Below are positions 15,818 to 23,344 of a stretch of DNA of 64,000 bases, in pieces. This DNA is from Streptomyces klenkii (GTDB lineage: Bacteria > Actinomycetota > Actinomycetes > Streptomycetales > Streptomycetaceae). The DNA is taken from positions 372,001 through 436,000 of the forward strand of contig NZ_RBAM01000006.1 of the NCBI RefSeq assembly GCF_003626645.1, given 5' to 3'. The notes beneath the pieces are model-generated. The model was not told the origin of the DNA, made no database searches, and saw only the letters and a program-made list of their open reading frames with translations. The translations under genes were made by a program, and so were the position numbers. How positions within the stretch are numbered: position 1 is the stretch's first letter; each line of letters starts with the position of its first letter.

Positions 15818-16942
15818 CTATCCCGCCTCTTCGATGCGCCGTCTGCGCTCCCGTTCCTTCTCGGCGAGGACCATCATCTCCCGGACCTCCGGGCAGGTTT
15901 CCTCGTCGTCGGCGGCCTCGTCGCCGTCGGAGACCAGGCCCTGCTCGCGCAGCTGCTGGTCGTGGACCTTGACGGGCGGCTGCGGGTCGTGGTCGGAGGG
16001 GCGCGGGCCCTCCGGGCCGTCCGGTCCGACGCGCACGAGGCGCTCGATGCGCACCACGCGGAAGCGCCGCCCGGCCACCTCGGCCTCGGGGCCGCGCTCC
16101 TCGTCGAGCCGGTCCGCCGCCCGGGCGTACTCCTCGCGCTCGGCCTCGTCCAGCCTGCGCAGCACCGGGGCCATCACCCGCAGGTCCAGGGCGAGGGAGT
16201 CGCGCGCGCTCCGGGGGGTGTGGCAGCCGCCGGTCACGGGCTCCCACCCGCCGTCGCCGGACCGCTCCGCGATCATGTAGCTGGTGGGGAGCAGTACGCC
16301 GCCGGGGTGGGTGGACGCGGCCCGCAGGGAGTCGGCCCGCACGTCGGCGGGCGTGCCGTCCGGGCCGCGGACGAGGGACAGCAGCTCGACCTTGAGGATG
16401 CCCTCGGACATGCCGGTGGCCGTGAGGGTGTCGATGACCATTCCCTGGACGGGGTCGGGCACCTCGTGGGAGCGGCCGGCCGGGGCCGGGTCGGGGTCGG
16501 AGGGGCGCGGCGGCTCGGGCCCGTCGGGGCCCATCCGGATGAACTGCTCGGCGCGCACGACGCGGTGGCGGACGCCCCGGACGGTCATCTCGTCGAGGGC
16601 CTCCCAGTCGAGCCGTCCGGCAGCGGCGAGGAACTCCTCGCGGGCGGAGTCACGGGCGGCGTCGCCGGCGGCCTCCGCGTCGCGGGCGGCCCGGCGGAAG
16701 AGGGCCGCCATCGTGTCGCGGGAGTCCTGCGGCGCGGGGTCGGCGAAGCGGGTGAGCATCTCCCAGCCCCCTTCCTCGCGCTCGCGGGCCACGCCGAAGA
16801 CGGGCCCGCCGGCGCCGAGGATCTCGGGGTACGCGTCGCGCGCCAGCCACGCCTCCTCGTCCGCCAGGGCGGCGACCGGGGCGTCGGGCGCGGCCATCCT
16901 GATCTGCCGGTACCCCGGCACTCGCTCGCTGTGATCGGACAT
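15818..16942 (-). CDS. DUF5954-family protein with an internal duplication
   Basis: A 374-residue soluble protein of unknown function, of a family found mainly in Streptomyces (DUF5954, recognised by its repeated motif). The two halves each carry a similar block: RHRVVRAEQFIRMGPDGPEP near residue 135 and RRFRVVRIERLVRVGPDGPEG near residue 300, both followed by PRPSDxDP. An internal duplication is therefore clear. No signal peptide, membrane segment or catalytic motif is seen. The ATG (MSDHSERVPGY) has a weak SD. It runs in the same direction as the EspR-like gene with an 81-base gap and may be cotranscribed with it. No function is proposed. Confidence 0.7.
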   Translation of the reverse strand: MSDHSERVPGYRQIRMAAPDAPVAALADEEAWLARDAYPEILGAGGPVFGVAREREEGGWEMLTRFADPAPQDSRDTMAALFRRAARDAEAAGDAARDSAREEFLAAAGRLDWEALDEMTVRGVRHRVVRAEQFIRMGPDGPEPPRPSDPDPAPAGRSHEVPDPVQGMVIDTLTATGMSEGILKVELLSLVRGPDGTPADVRADSLRAASTHPGGVLLPTSYMIAERSGDGGWEPVTGGCHTPRSARDSLALDLRVMAPVLRRLDEAEREEYARAADRLDEERGPEAEVAGRRFRVVRIERLVRVGPDGPEGPRPSDHDPQPPVKVHDQQLREQGLVSDGDEAADDEETCPEVREMMVLAEKERERRRRIEEAG

Positions 16943-17042
16943 GCACTCAGCATGTCGCGCGAGTCCGCTCCCGCGCAGGAAAACGCGTGTGCTCACCCGC
17001 TTCCCCCACGCAGCAGCCGGACCGCAACGCCGAGGTCGCAGA

Positions 17043-17068
17043 CCGGGCCCGGAGGCATCCGGGCCCGG
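17043..17068 (-). terminator. Terminator after the DJ-1/PfpI gene
   Basis: An 11-bp perfect stem (CCGGGCCCGGA with its complement) and a GGCA loop lie nine bases beyond the stop of the minus-strand gene at 17077. Confidence 0.6.
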
Positions 17069-17076
17069 ACCCGGCA

Positions 17077-17628
17077 TCAGGCGCCCGCGGCCTTGCGGAA
17101 CTCGGCGAGGGCGGCGGCGCAGAAGGCCTTGAGGTCGGCCGGCTTCCGGCTGGTGACCAGCGCGTTGGGGCCCGCGGTGCAGACCTTGACCTCCTCGTCC
17201 ACCCACGTGCCGCCCGCGTTGCGGATGTCGGTGCGCAGGCTCGGCCAGGAGGTGAGGGTGCGGCCGCGCACGACGTCCGCCTCGACGAGGACCCAGGGGG
17301 CGTGGCAGATGGCGGCGACGGGCTTGCCGGCGTCGAAGAAGGCCCTCACGAAGGCGACGGCGCGGTCGTCCATGCGCAGGACGTCGGGGTTGGCGACGCC
17401 GCCGGGCAGGACCAGGCCGTCGAAGTCGCCGGTGCGCGCGGTGTCCACGTCCTCGTCCACGGCGAACGTGTCGGCCTTGTCGAGGTGGTGGTACGCCTGG
17501 ATGCGGCCGGGCTTCGTGGACACCAGCCGCGGCGCCCCGGCGGCATCCATGACGGCCTGCCAGGGGTCCGTGAGCTCGACCTGCTCGACACCCTCCGGTG
17601 CCGCCAGGAATGCGATCCGCGTGGTCAT
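17077..17628 (-). CDS. DJ-1/PfpI-family protein (YhbO-like glyoxalase/chaperone type)
   Basis: A 183-residue type 1 glutamine amidotransferase-like protein. The nucleophile elbow is AAICHAPW with Cys108 and the adjacent His109, and the glycine-rich loop LVLPGGVANPD (about 73-83) is typical of PfpI/YhbO. Such proteins have been described as cysteine peptidases, glyoxalases or protein deglycases. The start ATG lies 15 bases after the stop of the F420-type oxidoreductase, so the two are probably one operon, consistent with a stress or detoxification role (inference). Confidence 0.85.
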   Translation of the reverse strand: MTTRIAFLAAPEGVEQVELTDPWQAVMDAAGAPRLVSTKPGRIQAYHHLDKADTFAVDEDVDTARTGDFDGLVLPGGVANPDVLRMDDRAVAFVRAFFDAGKPVAAICHAPWVLVEADVVRGRTLTSWPSLRTDIRNAGGTWVDEEVKVCTAGPNALVTSRKPADLKAFCAAALAEFRKAAGA

Positions 17629-17643
17629 CGAGCGTCCCTTCCG

Positions 17644-18600
17644 TCAGTCCGGCAGCTGCGGCAGCACCTTGCTCCGGTAGAAGTCGAAGAAGCCGCGCTG
17701 GTCGGGGCCGATCTGGTTGATGTACACGGTGTCGAACCCGGCGTCGGCGTAGGCGCCGACCGCGGCCAGGTGGGCGTCCAGGTCGTCCCCGCAGGTCACC
17801 GCGGAGGCGACCCGCTCCTCCGGAACGAGCTCGCTCGCCTGTTCGAAGTGACGGGGGGTGGGGAGGACCTGCGCCAGCTCCCCCGGGAGCTGCTCGGTGG
17901 CCCACAGCCGGTGCGCGGTGCGGACGGCCTCCTCACGGTCGGTGCCCCAGCACACCTTGAGCCCGCCGTGCGCGGGCTTGGCGCCGCCCCCGCTGCGCCG
18001 GAAGCGGTCGACCGCCTCGGCGTCGGGGGCCATGGTGAGGAAGCCGTCGCCGATGCGCCCGGCCAGCTCGGTCGAGGTCGGCCCGAACGCCGAGACGTCG
18101 ATGGGCACGGGCTCGTCCGGGACCGTGTAGAGCCGGGCGTTCTCGACGGTGTAGTGCTTGCCGTGGTGGCTGACCTCGCCGCCCTCGAAGAGCATCCGCA
18201 TCACCTGGACGGCCTCTTGCAGCATCTCCAGCCGTACGGCGGCCTGCGGCCAGGCGCCGCCGAGGATGTGTTCGTTGAGGGCCTCCCCGCTGCCCACGCC
18301 CAGCCGGAAGCGCCCGTCGAGCTGGACGGCGGCGGTGGCGGCCGCCTGGGCGACGAGGGCCGGGTGCATCCGGATGATCGGGCAGGTCACGGCGGTCCGC
18401 ACGGGCAGCGAGGTGGCCTGCGAGAGCGCGCCGATCACCGACCAGACGAAGGGGCTCTGGCCCTGCTCGGAGTTCCACGGATGGAAGTGGTCGGAGATCC
18501 ACAGGGAGGTGAAGCCCGCCTGCTCGGCCATGCGGGCCTGTTCGACCAGGTCGGCTGGGCCGTGTTCCTCGGTGGACAGGAAGTAGCCGTATTCCGTCAT
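17644..18600 (-). CDS. F420-dependent LLM-class oxidoreductase (FGD-like family)
   Basis: A 318-residue luciferase-like TIM-barrel protein. The N-terminus (YGYFLSTEEHGPADLVEQAR) and the segments LWISDHFHPW, LGVGSGEALNEHI and VSAFGPTSTELAGRIGDG match the family of F420-dependent glucose-6-phosphate dehydrogenase relatives (TIGR03557 type). The cofactor is predicted to be F420; the substrate is unknown. CCAGGAGGACA stands ahead of the ATG. It is the first gene of a likely two-gene operon with the PfpI protein. Confidence 0.83.
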   Translation of the reverse strand: MTEYGYFLSTEEHGPADLVEQARMAEQAGFTSLWISDHFHPWNSEQGQSPFVWSVIGALSQATSLPVRTAVTCPIIRMHPALVAQAAATAAVQLDGRFRLGVGSGEALNEHILGGAWPQAAVRLEMLQEAVQVMRMLFEGGEVSHHGKHYTVENARLYTVPDEPVPIDVSAFGPTSTELAGRIGDGFLTMAPDAEAVDRFRRSGGGAKPAHGGLKVCWGTDREEAVRTAHRLWATEQLPGELAQVLPTPRHFEQASELVPEERVASAVTCGDDLDAHLAAVGAYADAGFDTVYINQIGPDQRGFFDFYRSKVLPQLPD

Positions 18601-18762
18601 CGGGGGTGTCCTCCTGGAGGGCGGGGCTTCGGCACCCGGGTATCCCCGGCGGCGCGGGGGAAACACCCGGGGGAAAACATCCGGCCCCCGGCCCCTCACG
18701 CACCGCGCGCGGGGCGCGCCGCCCGGCCCCCGCCCCTTCCCCGGCGTCGCGGCCGCGGGGGC

Positions 18763-20583
18763 TCATCCGCCGCCGCCCTCGCCGCGCCCGTGGCGCTTGC
18801 GCCCGCCGGGCAGCATGTCCTGCAACTTCGCCTTCAGTCCCTGCCGGACGACGGCGGCGCGGTCGCTGTCGCCCTTGAGGACCGAGGCGGCCGCGGCCTC
18901 GATCTGGTCGAGGGTCGCGTGCGGCGGGATGGGCGGCACGGCCGGGTCGGTGCGGAAGTCGATGACGAAGGGCCGGTCGGCGGAGAGGGCCCGCTGCCAG
19001 GCGCCGACGACCCCGCCCGGCTCCTCCACGCGTACGCCGTCGAGGCCGATCGAGCGGGCGAAGGCGGCGTAGGGCACGTCGGGGATCGCCTGCGAGGGCA
19101 GGAACTGCGGGGCGCCCTCCATGGCGCGCATCTCCCACGTGACCTGGTTGAGGTCCTGGTTGTTGAGCACGGCCACCACCAGCCGCGGGTCCTGCCACTC
19201 TTTGCAGTACTTGGCGGCGGTGATGAGTTCGGCCATGCCGTTCATCTGCATCGCCCCGTCGCCCACGAGGGCGATGGCGGGCCGGTCGGGGTGGGCGAAC
19301 TTGGCCCCGATGGCGTACGGCACGCCGGGGCCCATCGTGGCCAGGGTGCCCGACAGCGAACCGCGCATGGTGCCGCGGATCCGCAGGTGGCGCGCGTACC
19401 AGTTGGCGGCCGAACCGGAGTCGGCGGTCAGCATCGCGTTCTCGGGCAGCAGCGGGTCCAGCGCGTGGAAGACGTACTCGGGGTTGACGGGGTCGGCGGA
19501 GACCGTGGCGCGCCGCTCCATCACCTCCCACCAGCGGGCCGTGTTCTTCTCGATGCCGGCCCGCCAGTGGCCGTGCTCCTTGGGCTTGAGCTGCGGCAGC
19601 AGCCGCATGAGGGTCTCCCGCGCGTCGCCCACGAGGTTGATCTCGAAGGGGTAGCGCAGGCCCACCATGAAGGGGTCGATGTCGATCTGCACCGCCCGCG
19701 CCTGCCCGAACTCCGGCAGGAACTGAGTGTACGGGAAGCTGGAGCCGATGACGACCAGCGTGTCGCAGTCGCGCATCAGCTCGTAGGAGGGCCGGGTGCC
19801 CAGCAGCCCGATGGCGCCGGTCACGTACGGCAGGTCGTCGGGCAGGGCGTCCTTGCCCAGCAGCGCCTTGGCCACCCCGGCGCCGAGGACCTCGGCGAGC
19901 TGCTCGACCTCGGCGCGCGCGCCGCGGGCGCCCTGCCCGACGAGGACCGCCACCCGCTCGCCCGCGTTGATCAGCTCGGCCGCCCGGGTGATCTCGGTGT
20001 CCGCGGGCACGGGTGCGTAGGGCGCCACGCCGAGGCTGGAGGGGACCATCTTGAACGCGTGCTGCGGCGGCGCGTAGTCGAGGTCCTGCACGTCGGCGGG
20101 GATGATCAGCGCGGTCACGGTGCGCCGCGTGTACGCGGTGCGCATGGCCCGGTCGAGGACGTTCGGCAGCTGCTCGGGGACGGTCACCATCTCGCAGTAG
20201 TCGGAGGCGACGCCCTTGAACAGGCTGAGCAGGTCCACCTCCTGCTGGTACGAGCCGCCCATCGCGCTGCGGTTGGTCTGCCCGACGATCGCCACCACCG
20301 GCACGTGGTCGAGCTTGGCGTCGTAGAGGCCGTTGAGCAGGTGGATCGCGCCCGGCCCCGACGTCGCCGCGCACACGCCCACCTTGCCGGAGAACTTCGC
20401 GTAGCCCACGGCTTCGAACGCGGACATCTCCTCGTGCCGCGACTGGATGAACCGCGGGTTGTCGTCCGCCCGGCCCCACGCGGCCAGCAGTCCGTTGATG
20501 CCGTCACCCGCGTAGGCGAACACCCGGTCGACGCCCCACTCGCGCAGGCGCTCCAGGAGGTGGTCGGACACCTTGGTGGACAT
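18763..20583 (-). CDS. ThDP-dependent enzyme, pyruvate oxidase/acetolactate synthase-like
   Basis: A 606-residue thiamine-diphosphate enzyme with three domains. The N-terminal PYR domain carries the catalytic glutamate in RHEEMSAFEAVGYA (about 49-62). The middle domain starts near residue 195. The C-terminal PP domain has the ThDP/Mg motif GDGAMQMNG...NNQDLN (about 432-465). The closest family type is PoxB-like pyruvate oxidase of actinomycetes, often labelled 'thiamine pyrophosphate-requiring protein'. The last 20 residues are Gly/Arg/Lys-rich (GGRKRHGRGEGGGG), unlike the lipid-binding tail of E. coli PoxB. It is read alone, with 145 bases to the DUF6328 gene. The true substrate is unproven. 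Confidence 0.82.
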   Translation of the reverse strand: MSTKVSDHLLERLREWGVDRVFAYAGDGINGLLAAWGRADDNPRFIQSRHEEMSAFEAVGYAKFSGKVGVCAATSGPGAIHLLNGLYDAKLDHVPVVAIVGQTNRSAMGGSYQQEVDLLSLFKGVASDYCEMVTVPEQLPNVLDRAMRTAYTRRTVTALIIPADVQDLDYAPPQHAFKMVPSSLGVAPYAPVPADTEITRAAELINAGERVAVLVGQGARGARAEVEQLAEVLGAGVAKALLGKDALPDDLPYVTGAIGLLGTRPSYELMRDCDTLVVIGSSFPYTQFLPEFGQARAVQIDIDPFMVGLRYPFEINLVGDARETLMRLLPQLKPKEHGHWRAGIEKNTARWWEVMERRATVSADPVNPEYVFHALDPLLPENAMLTADSGSAANWYARHLRIRGTMRGSLSGTLATMGPGVPYAIGAKFAHPDRPAIALVGDGAMQMNGMAELITAAKYCKEWQDPRLVVAVLNNQDLNQVTWEMRAMEGAPQFLPSQAIPDVPYAAFARSIGLDGVRVEEPGGVVGAWQRALSADRPFVIDFRTDPAVPPIPPHATLDQIEAAAASVLKGDSDRAAVVRQGLKAKLQDMLPGGRKRHGRGEGGGG

Positions 20584-20728
20584 GGGGACTCTCCCTTTCG
20601 CCGGGGCGTCGCGGTCGTCTCGCGGCGGAGCCGCACGCTGCGCGCTGCGCGCCGTAGTGGTACGGGTGACCGGTCCCGGGCGCGGGAAACGCGGGGTCCG
20701 CCGAATCCCTCGTACGGATGTGTGGGGG

Positions 20729-21220
20729 TCAGTCCTTGGGCCTGTAGCGGCGCAGCGCCCAGCCGGGCAGCCCGAACCAGCACAGCGCGAGCCAGGCCAC
20801 GATGCCCGCCACCAGCCAGGGAACGGCCGCGCTGTGCAGGGCGACGCGCAGGATCAGCAGCAGCGCCGAGGTGACGGTGCACAGCAGCAGGACGACTCCG
20901 GCCAGCGTCAGCCGGGCGGCCCAGGTGACCGTGTACGGCTTGATGCGGCGGCCGCTGACGAGCCGGTGGAAGGAGACCGGGCCGATCAGGGCGCCGGTGG
21001 TGGCGGCGCCCAGCATCACGGTCACCACGTAGATGGTGCGGTCCGTGCCGTCGAGCGTGGCGAAGCGCGGCGTGAAGACCACGGTCAGCAGGAAGCCGAA
21101 GAGGATCTGCACGCCCGTCTGGGTGACGCGCACCTCCTGGAGGAGCTCGGCCCAGCGCCGGTCGGCGCGCTCCTCGGGCGTCTCCCGGCGGCCGCCGTCC
21201 TGCGTTCCGCTCGGCGCCAT
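20729..21220 (-). CDS. DUF6328-type four-helix membrane protein
   Basis: A 163-residue integral membrane protein. A charged N-terminus (PEERADRRWAELLQEVRVTQTG) leads into four hydrophobic helices (about 36-55, 65-85, 100-122, 130-150), ending in a basic tail. This pattern matches the uncharacterised DUF6328 family common in Streptomyces. GGAGGG lies five bases before the chosen ATG. It is divergent from the antiporter operon, which may share the 185-base intergenic region. Function unknown. Confidence 0.7.
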   Translation of the reverse strand: MAPSGTQDGGRRETPEERADRRWAELLQEVRVTQTGVQILFGFLLTVVFTPRFATLDGTDRTIYVVTVMLGAATTGALIGPVSFHRLVSGRRIKPYTVTWAARLTLAGVVLLLCTVTSALLLILRVALHSAAVPWLVAGIVAWLALCWFGLPGWALRRYRPKD

Positions 21221-21405
21221 GGCGTCCCTCCGCGTCGCTCGGTGGGCGGAGTACCCCCGCCGGGACCGGGCATGCACATGCGCGGCCATGGCGTGCGCAA
21301 GCGGGGGTACACGCGCGGTGCGACACGCGCCCCGGCCGGTCCGCCGGATCGCCGGGCCCGCGAGCCGATACTGGGGCGTTCCCGCGAGCGGCGGAGGTGG
21401 AGCGG

Positions 21406-21582
21406 ATGGCGCGCGGCATCGCACGTGCCGTGGCGGAGGTCCTCGCGTGGTGGGCCGGGCTCACCACGGTGTGGACCCTCCTGATCAGCCGGGCGGACAC
21501 GCTGGAGCTCGCCGTGGGGGCGGGCGCGGCCCTGCTCGCGGCGTGGGCGGCCCGCGGCGCGCGCCGGGCCGCGGCCCGGTGA
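21406..21582 (+). CDS. Small MrpE/MbhA-like membrane subunit (short form)
   Basis: A 58-residue hydrophobic protein with two short helices (AEVLAWWAGLTTVWTLL and LELAVGAGAALLAAWAA). It begins like MrpE but lacks the C-terminal two-thirds of the usual 160 residues. GGAGG is eight bases before the ATG. The stop overlaps the next start (GTGA). Position as first gene of a cluster ordered like mbhA-H supports the MrpE/MbhA identity; by sequence alone it would be only a small membrane protein. Confidence 0.55.
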   Translation: MARGIARAVAEVLAWWAGLTTVWTLLISRADTLELAVGAGAALLAAWAARGARRAAAR

Positions 21583-22010
21583 ACTGGTGGCTGGCCGCCG
21601 CCTGCGCGCTCGTCGCCGGCGGCCTGGGGCCCTGCCTGTGGGGTGCGGCGCGCGGTCCGGCCGGCGGGCGAGTCGTCGCCCAGAACATGGCGACGCTCCT
21701 GCTGTGCCTGGTCCTGCTCCTGCTGTCGCAGGGCTACGGGCGGCCGTCCTACGTCGACCTCGCCCTGGTCGTCGCCGTGCTGGGGCCCGCCGGCACGCTG
21801 GTCTTCACCCGTCTCCTGGGCGACGAGATGGGTGAGCGGCCTCCCGGGACGCGCCTGCTCACCCCCGCCGTCCTCGTCGGCGCACCCGCGACCGTCGTGC
21901 CCATGTGCATCGCCGCCGGCCCCGGCCGGGCCGCGGCCAAGCTGGTCCTCATCGGCGTGCTGCTGATCGCCGGAGGCGCCGTCACCTCGCGGGCGGTGCG
22001 CCGTGGATGA
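21579..22010 (+). CDS. MrpF-MrpG-like fused membrane subunit
   Basis: A 143-residue protein with about five membrane segments. Residues 32-85 (ending VDLALVVAVLGPAGTLVFTRLL) look like MrpF/MbhB. The last 30 residues (GRAAAKLVLIGVLLIAGGAV) resemble the end of MrpG/MbhC. The two small subunits therefore appear fused and shortened. It overlaps both neighbours (GTGA at the start; 8 bases at the end), so stoichiometric coupled translation is likely. The assignment rests on order plus motif similarity. Confidence 0.55.
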   Translation: MNWWLAAACALVAGGLGPCLWGAARGPAGGRVVAQNMATLLLCLVLLLLSQGYGRPSYVDLALVVAVLGPAGTLVFTRLLGDEMGERPPGTRLLTPAVLVGAPATVVPMCIAAGPGRAAAKLVLIGVLLIAGGAVTSRAVRRG

Positions 22011-22251
22011 CGCGCTCGTCGTCGCCGCTCTGCTGCTCGTCGCGGCCGCGGCCACCGTGGCCGTGTTCCAGCGCGACCCGGCCCGGCAGGCGATCGTGCT
22101 CTCGCTGCTCGGGCTGGCGCTCGCCGTGCTCTTCACCGTCCTCCAGGCGCCGGACGTGGGCCTCGCGCAGCTCGCCGTGGGCTCGGCCGTGACCCCGCTG
22201 ATGATCCTGCTGGCCGTGCGCAAGGTCCGGCGGAAGGGGCATCGGAAGTGA
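22003..22251 (+). CDS. MbhD/DUF4040-type subunit of Mrp-like antiporter
   Basis: An 82-residue protein with three helices. The pattern RDPARQAIVLSLLGLALAVL...LQAPDVGLAQLAVGSAVTPLM is characteristic of the MbhD (DUF4040) domain, which in full Mrp complexes forms part of the C-terminus of MrpA. Here it is a separate gene, as in membrane-bound hydrogenase operons. GTG start inside the previous gene; GTGA overlap with the next. Confidence 0.8.
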   Translation: MDDALVVAALLLVAAAATVAVFQRDPARQAIVLSLLGLALAVLFTVLQAPDVGLAQLAVGSAVTPLMILLAVRKVRRKGHRK

Positions 22252-22997
22252 CGCGCCGCGCACGGCTGTGGGTGCTGGCCGCCGGGCTGCTCGCCACGGC
22301 CGCGGTGTACGCGGCGGCCTGCACGGAGCTGCCGGGGTTCGGCGGCTCCTGGCACCCCTACGGCGACCGGGCGGTGCACGCCGCGCTCCGGCAGCGGACC
22401 GCGAACACCATCTCCTCGGTCAACTTCGACCAGCGCGCCTTCGACACCCTCGGCGAGGAGACCGTCCTGTTCGCCAGCGTCCTGGGCACCGTCGTACTGC
22501 TGCGGCGGACCCGCGACGAGAAGCGCGTGGCACCGGAGCCGGTCCGCGTGCCGGCCGCGCTGCGCCGCTACGGCCTCCTCATGCTGCCGGTCACCCTGCT
22601 CATCGGCCTCTACGTGATCGCGCACGGCCAGCTCAGCCCGGGCGGCGGCTTCCAGGGCGGCGTGGTCGCCGCCACCTCCCTGCACCTGCTGTACATCGCC
22701 GTCGACTACCCGGCCCTGGAGCGCCTCCGGCCGCTCGGGCTGTACGAACTGGCCGACGGCGCGGGCGAGGCGGCCTATGTGCTGCTCGGCGCGGCCGGGC
22801 TGCTCGCCGGCCCGGCCTACCTGGCCAACGTCCTGCCGCTCGGCACGTTCAACACCCTCTCCTCCGGCGGCACGGTGCCGCTGCTGAACGCCGCCGTCGG
22901 GATCGAGGTCACCTCGGCCGTCGTCGTGCTGCTGGCGCACTTCCTCGCCCAGGCGCTGGAGATCGAGGGCGATGCGGAGGAGGGCCGTACCGCGTGA
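22248..22997 (+). CDS. mrpB: MrpB-type antiporter subunit with MbhE-like N-terminus
   Basis: A 249-residue membrane protein. The first 90 residues (one helix, then NTISSVNFDQRAFDTLGEETVLFAS) match the MbhE-type segment found at the end of MrpA. Residues 100-245 are MrpB: LIGLYVIAHGQLSPGGGFQGGVV is the hallmark signature. MrpB helps form the ion path next to MrpC and MrpD. It overlaps both neighbours by GTGA. Confidence 0.87.
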   Translation: MTRRARLWVLAAGLLATAAVYAAACTELPGFGGSWHPYGDRAVHAALRQRTANTISSVNFDQRAFDTLGEETVLFASVLGTVVLLRRTRDEKRVAPEPVRVPAALRRYGLLMLPVTLLIGLYVIAHGQLSPGGGFQGGVVAATSLHLLYIAVDYPALERLRPLGLYELADGAGEAAYVLLGAAGLLAGPAYLANVLPLGTFNTLSSGGTVPLLNAAVGIEVTSAVVVLLAHFLAQALEIEGDAEEGRTA

Positions 22998-23338
22998 GCC
23001 TGCTGCCCTACCTGATCGCCGGGTGGATCTTCCTCGTCGGTGTCCACGGCATGGCCACCAGCCGCAACCTGATCCACGCCGTCGGGTGCCTGGCCGTCAC
23101 CCAGTCCTCCACCTACGTGCTCCTGCTGTCCGTCGGCTACCGCAAGGGCGCCACCGCCCCCGTCTTCTCCGACGTCCCGACGAGCGTCCCCGTCGTCGAC
23201 CCGGTGGTCCAGGCCCTCGCCCTCACCGACGTGGTCGTGGGCGCGACCGTCACCGCGCTGCTCCTCGCCCTCGTCGTCCAGACCGCCAAGCGGCACGGCA
23301 CCGTCGACCCGGACGAGCTGTCCGGGCTGAAGGGCTGA
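22994..23338 (+). CDS. mrpC: MrpC/NuoK-like antiporter subunit
   Basis: A 114-residue protein with three membrane helices of the NuoK/MrpC type. Signs are GWIFLVGVHGMATSRNLIHAVGCLAVTQSSTYVLLLS and the C-terminal DPVVQALALTDVVVGATVTALLLAL, with the conserved LTDVVVG. A GTGA overlap joins it to mrpB, and six bases separate it from mrpD. Confidence 0.88.
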   Translation: MSLLPYLIAGWIFLVGVHGMATSRNLIHAVGCLAVTQSSTYVLLLSVGYRKGATAPVFSDVPTSVPVVDPVVQALALTDVVVGATVTALLLALVVQTAKRHGTVDPDELSGLKG

Positions 23339-23344
23339 GCGGCG

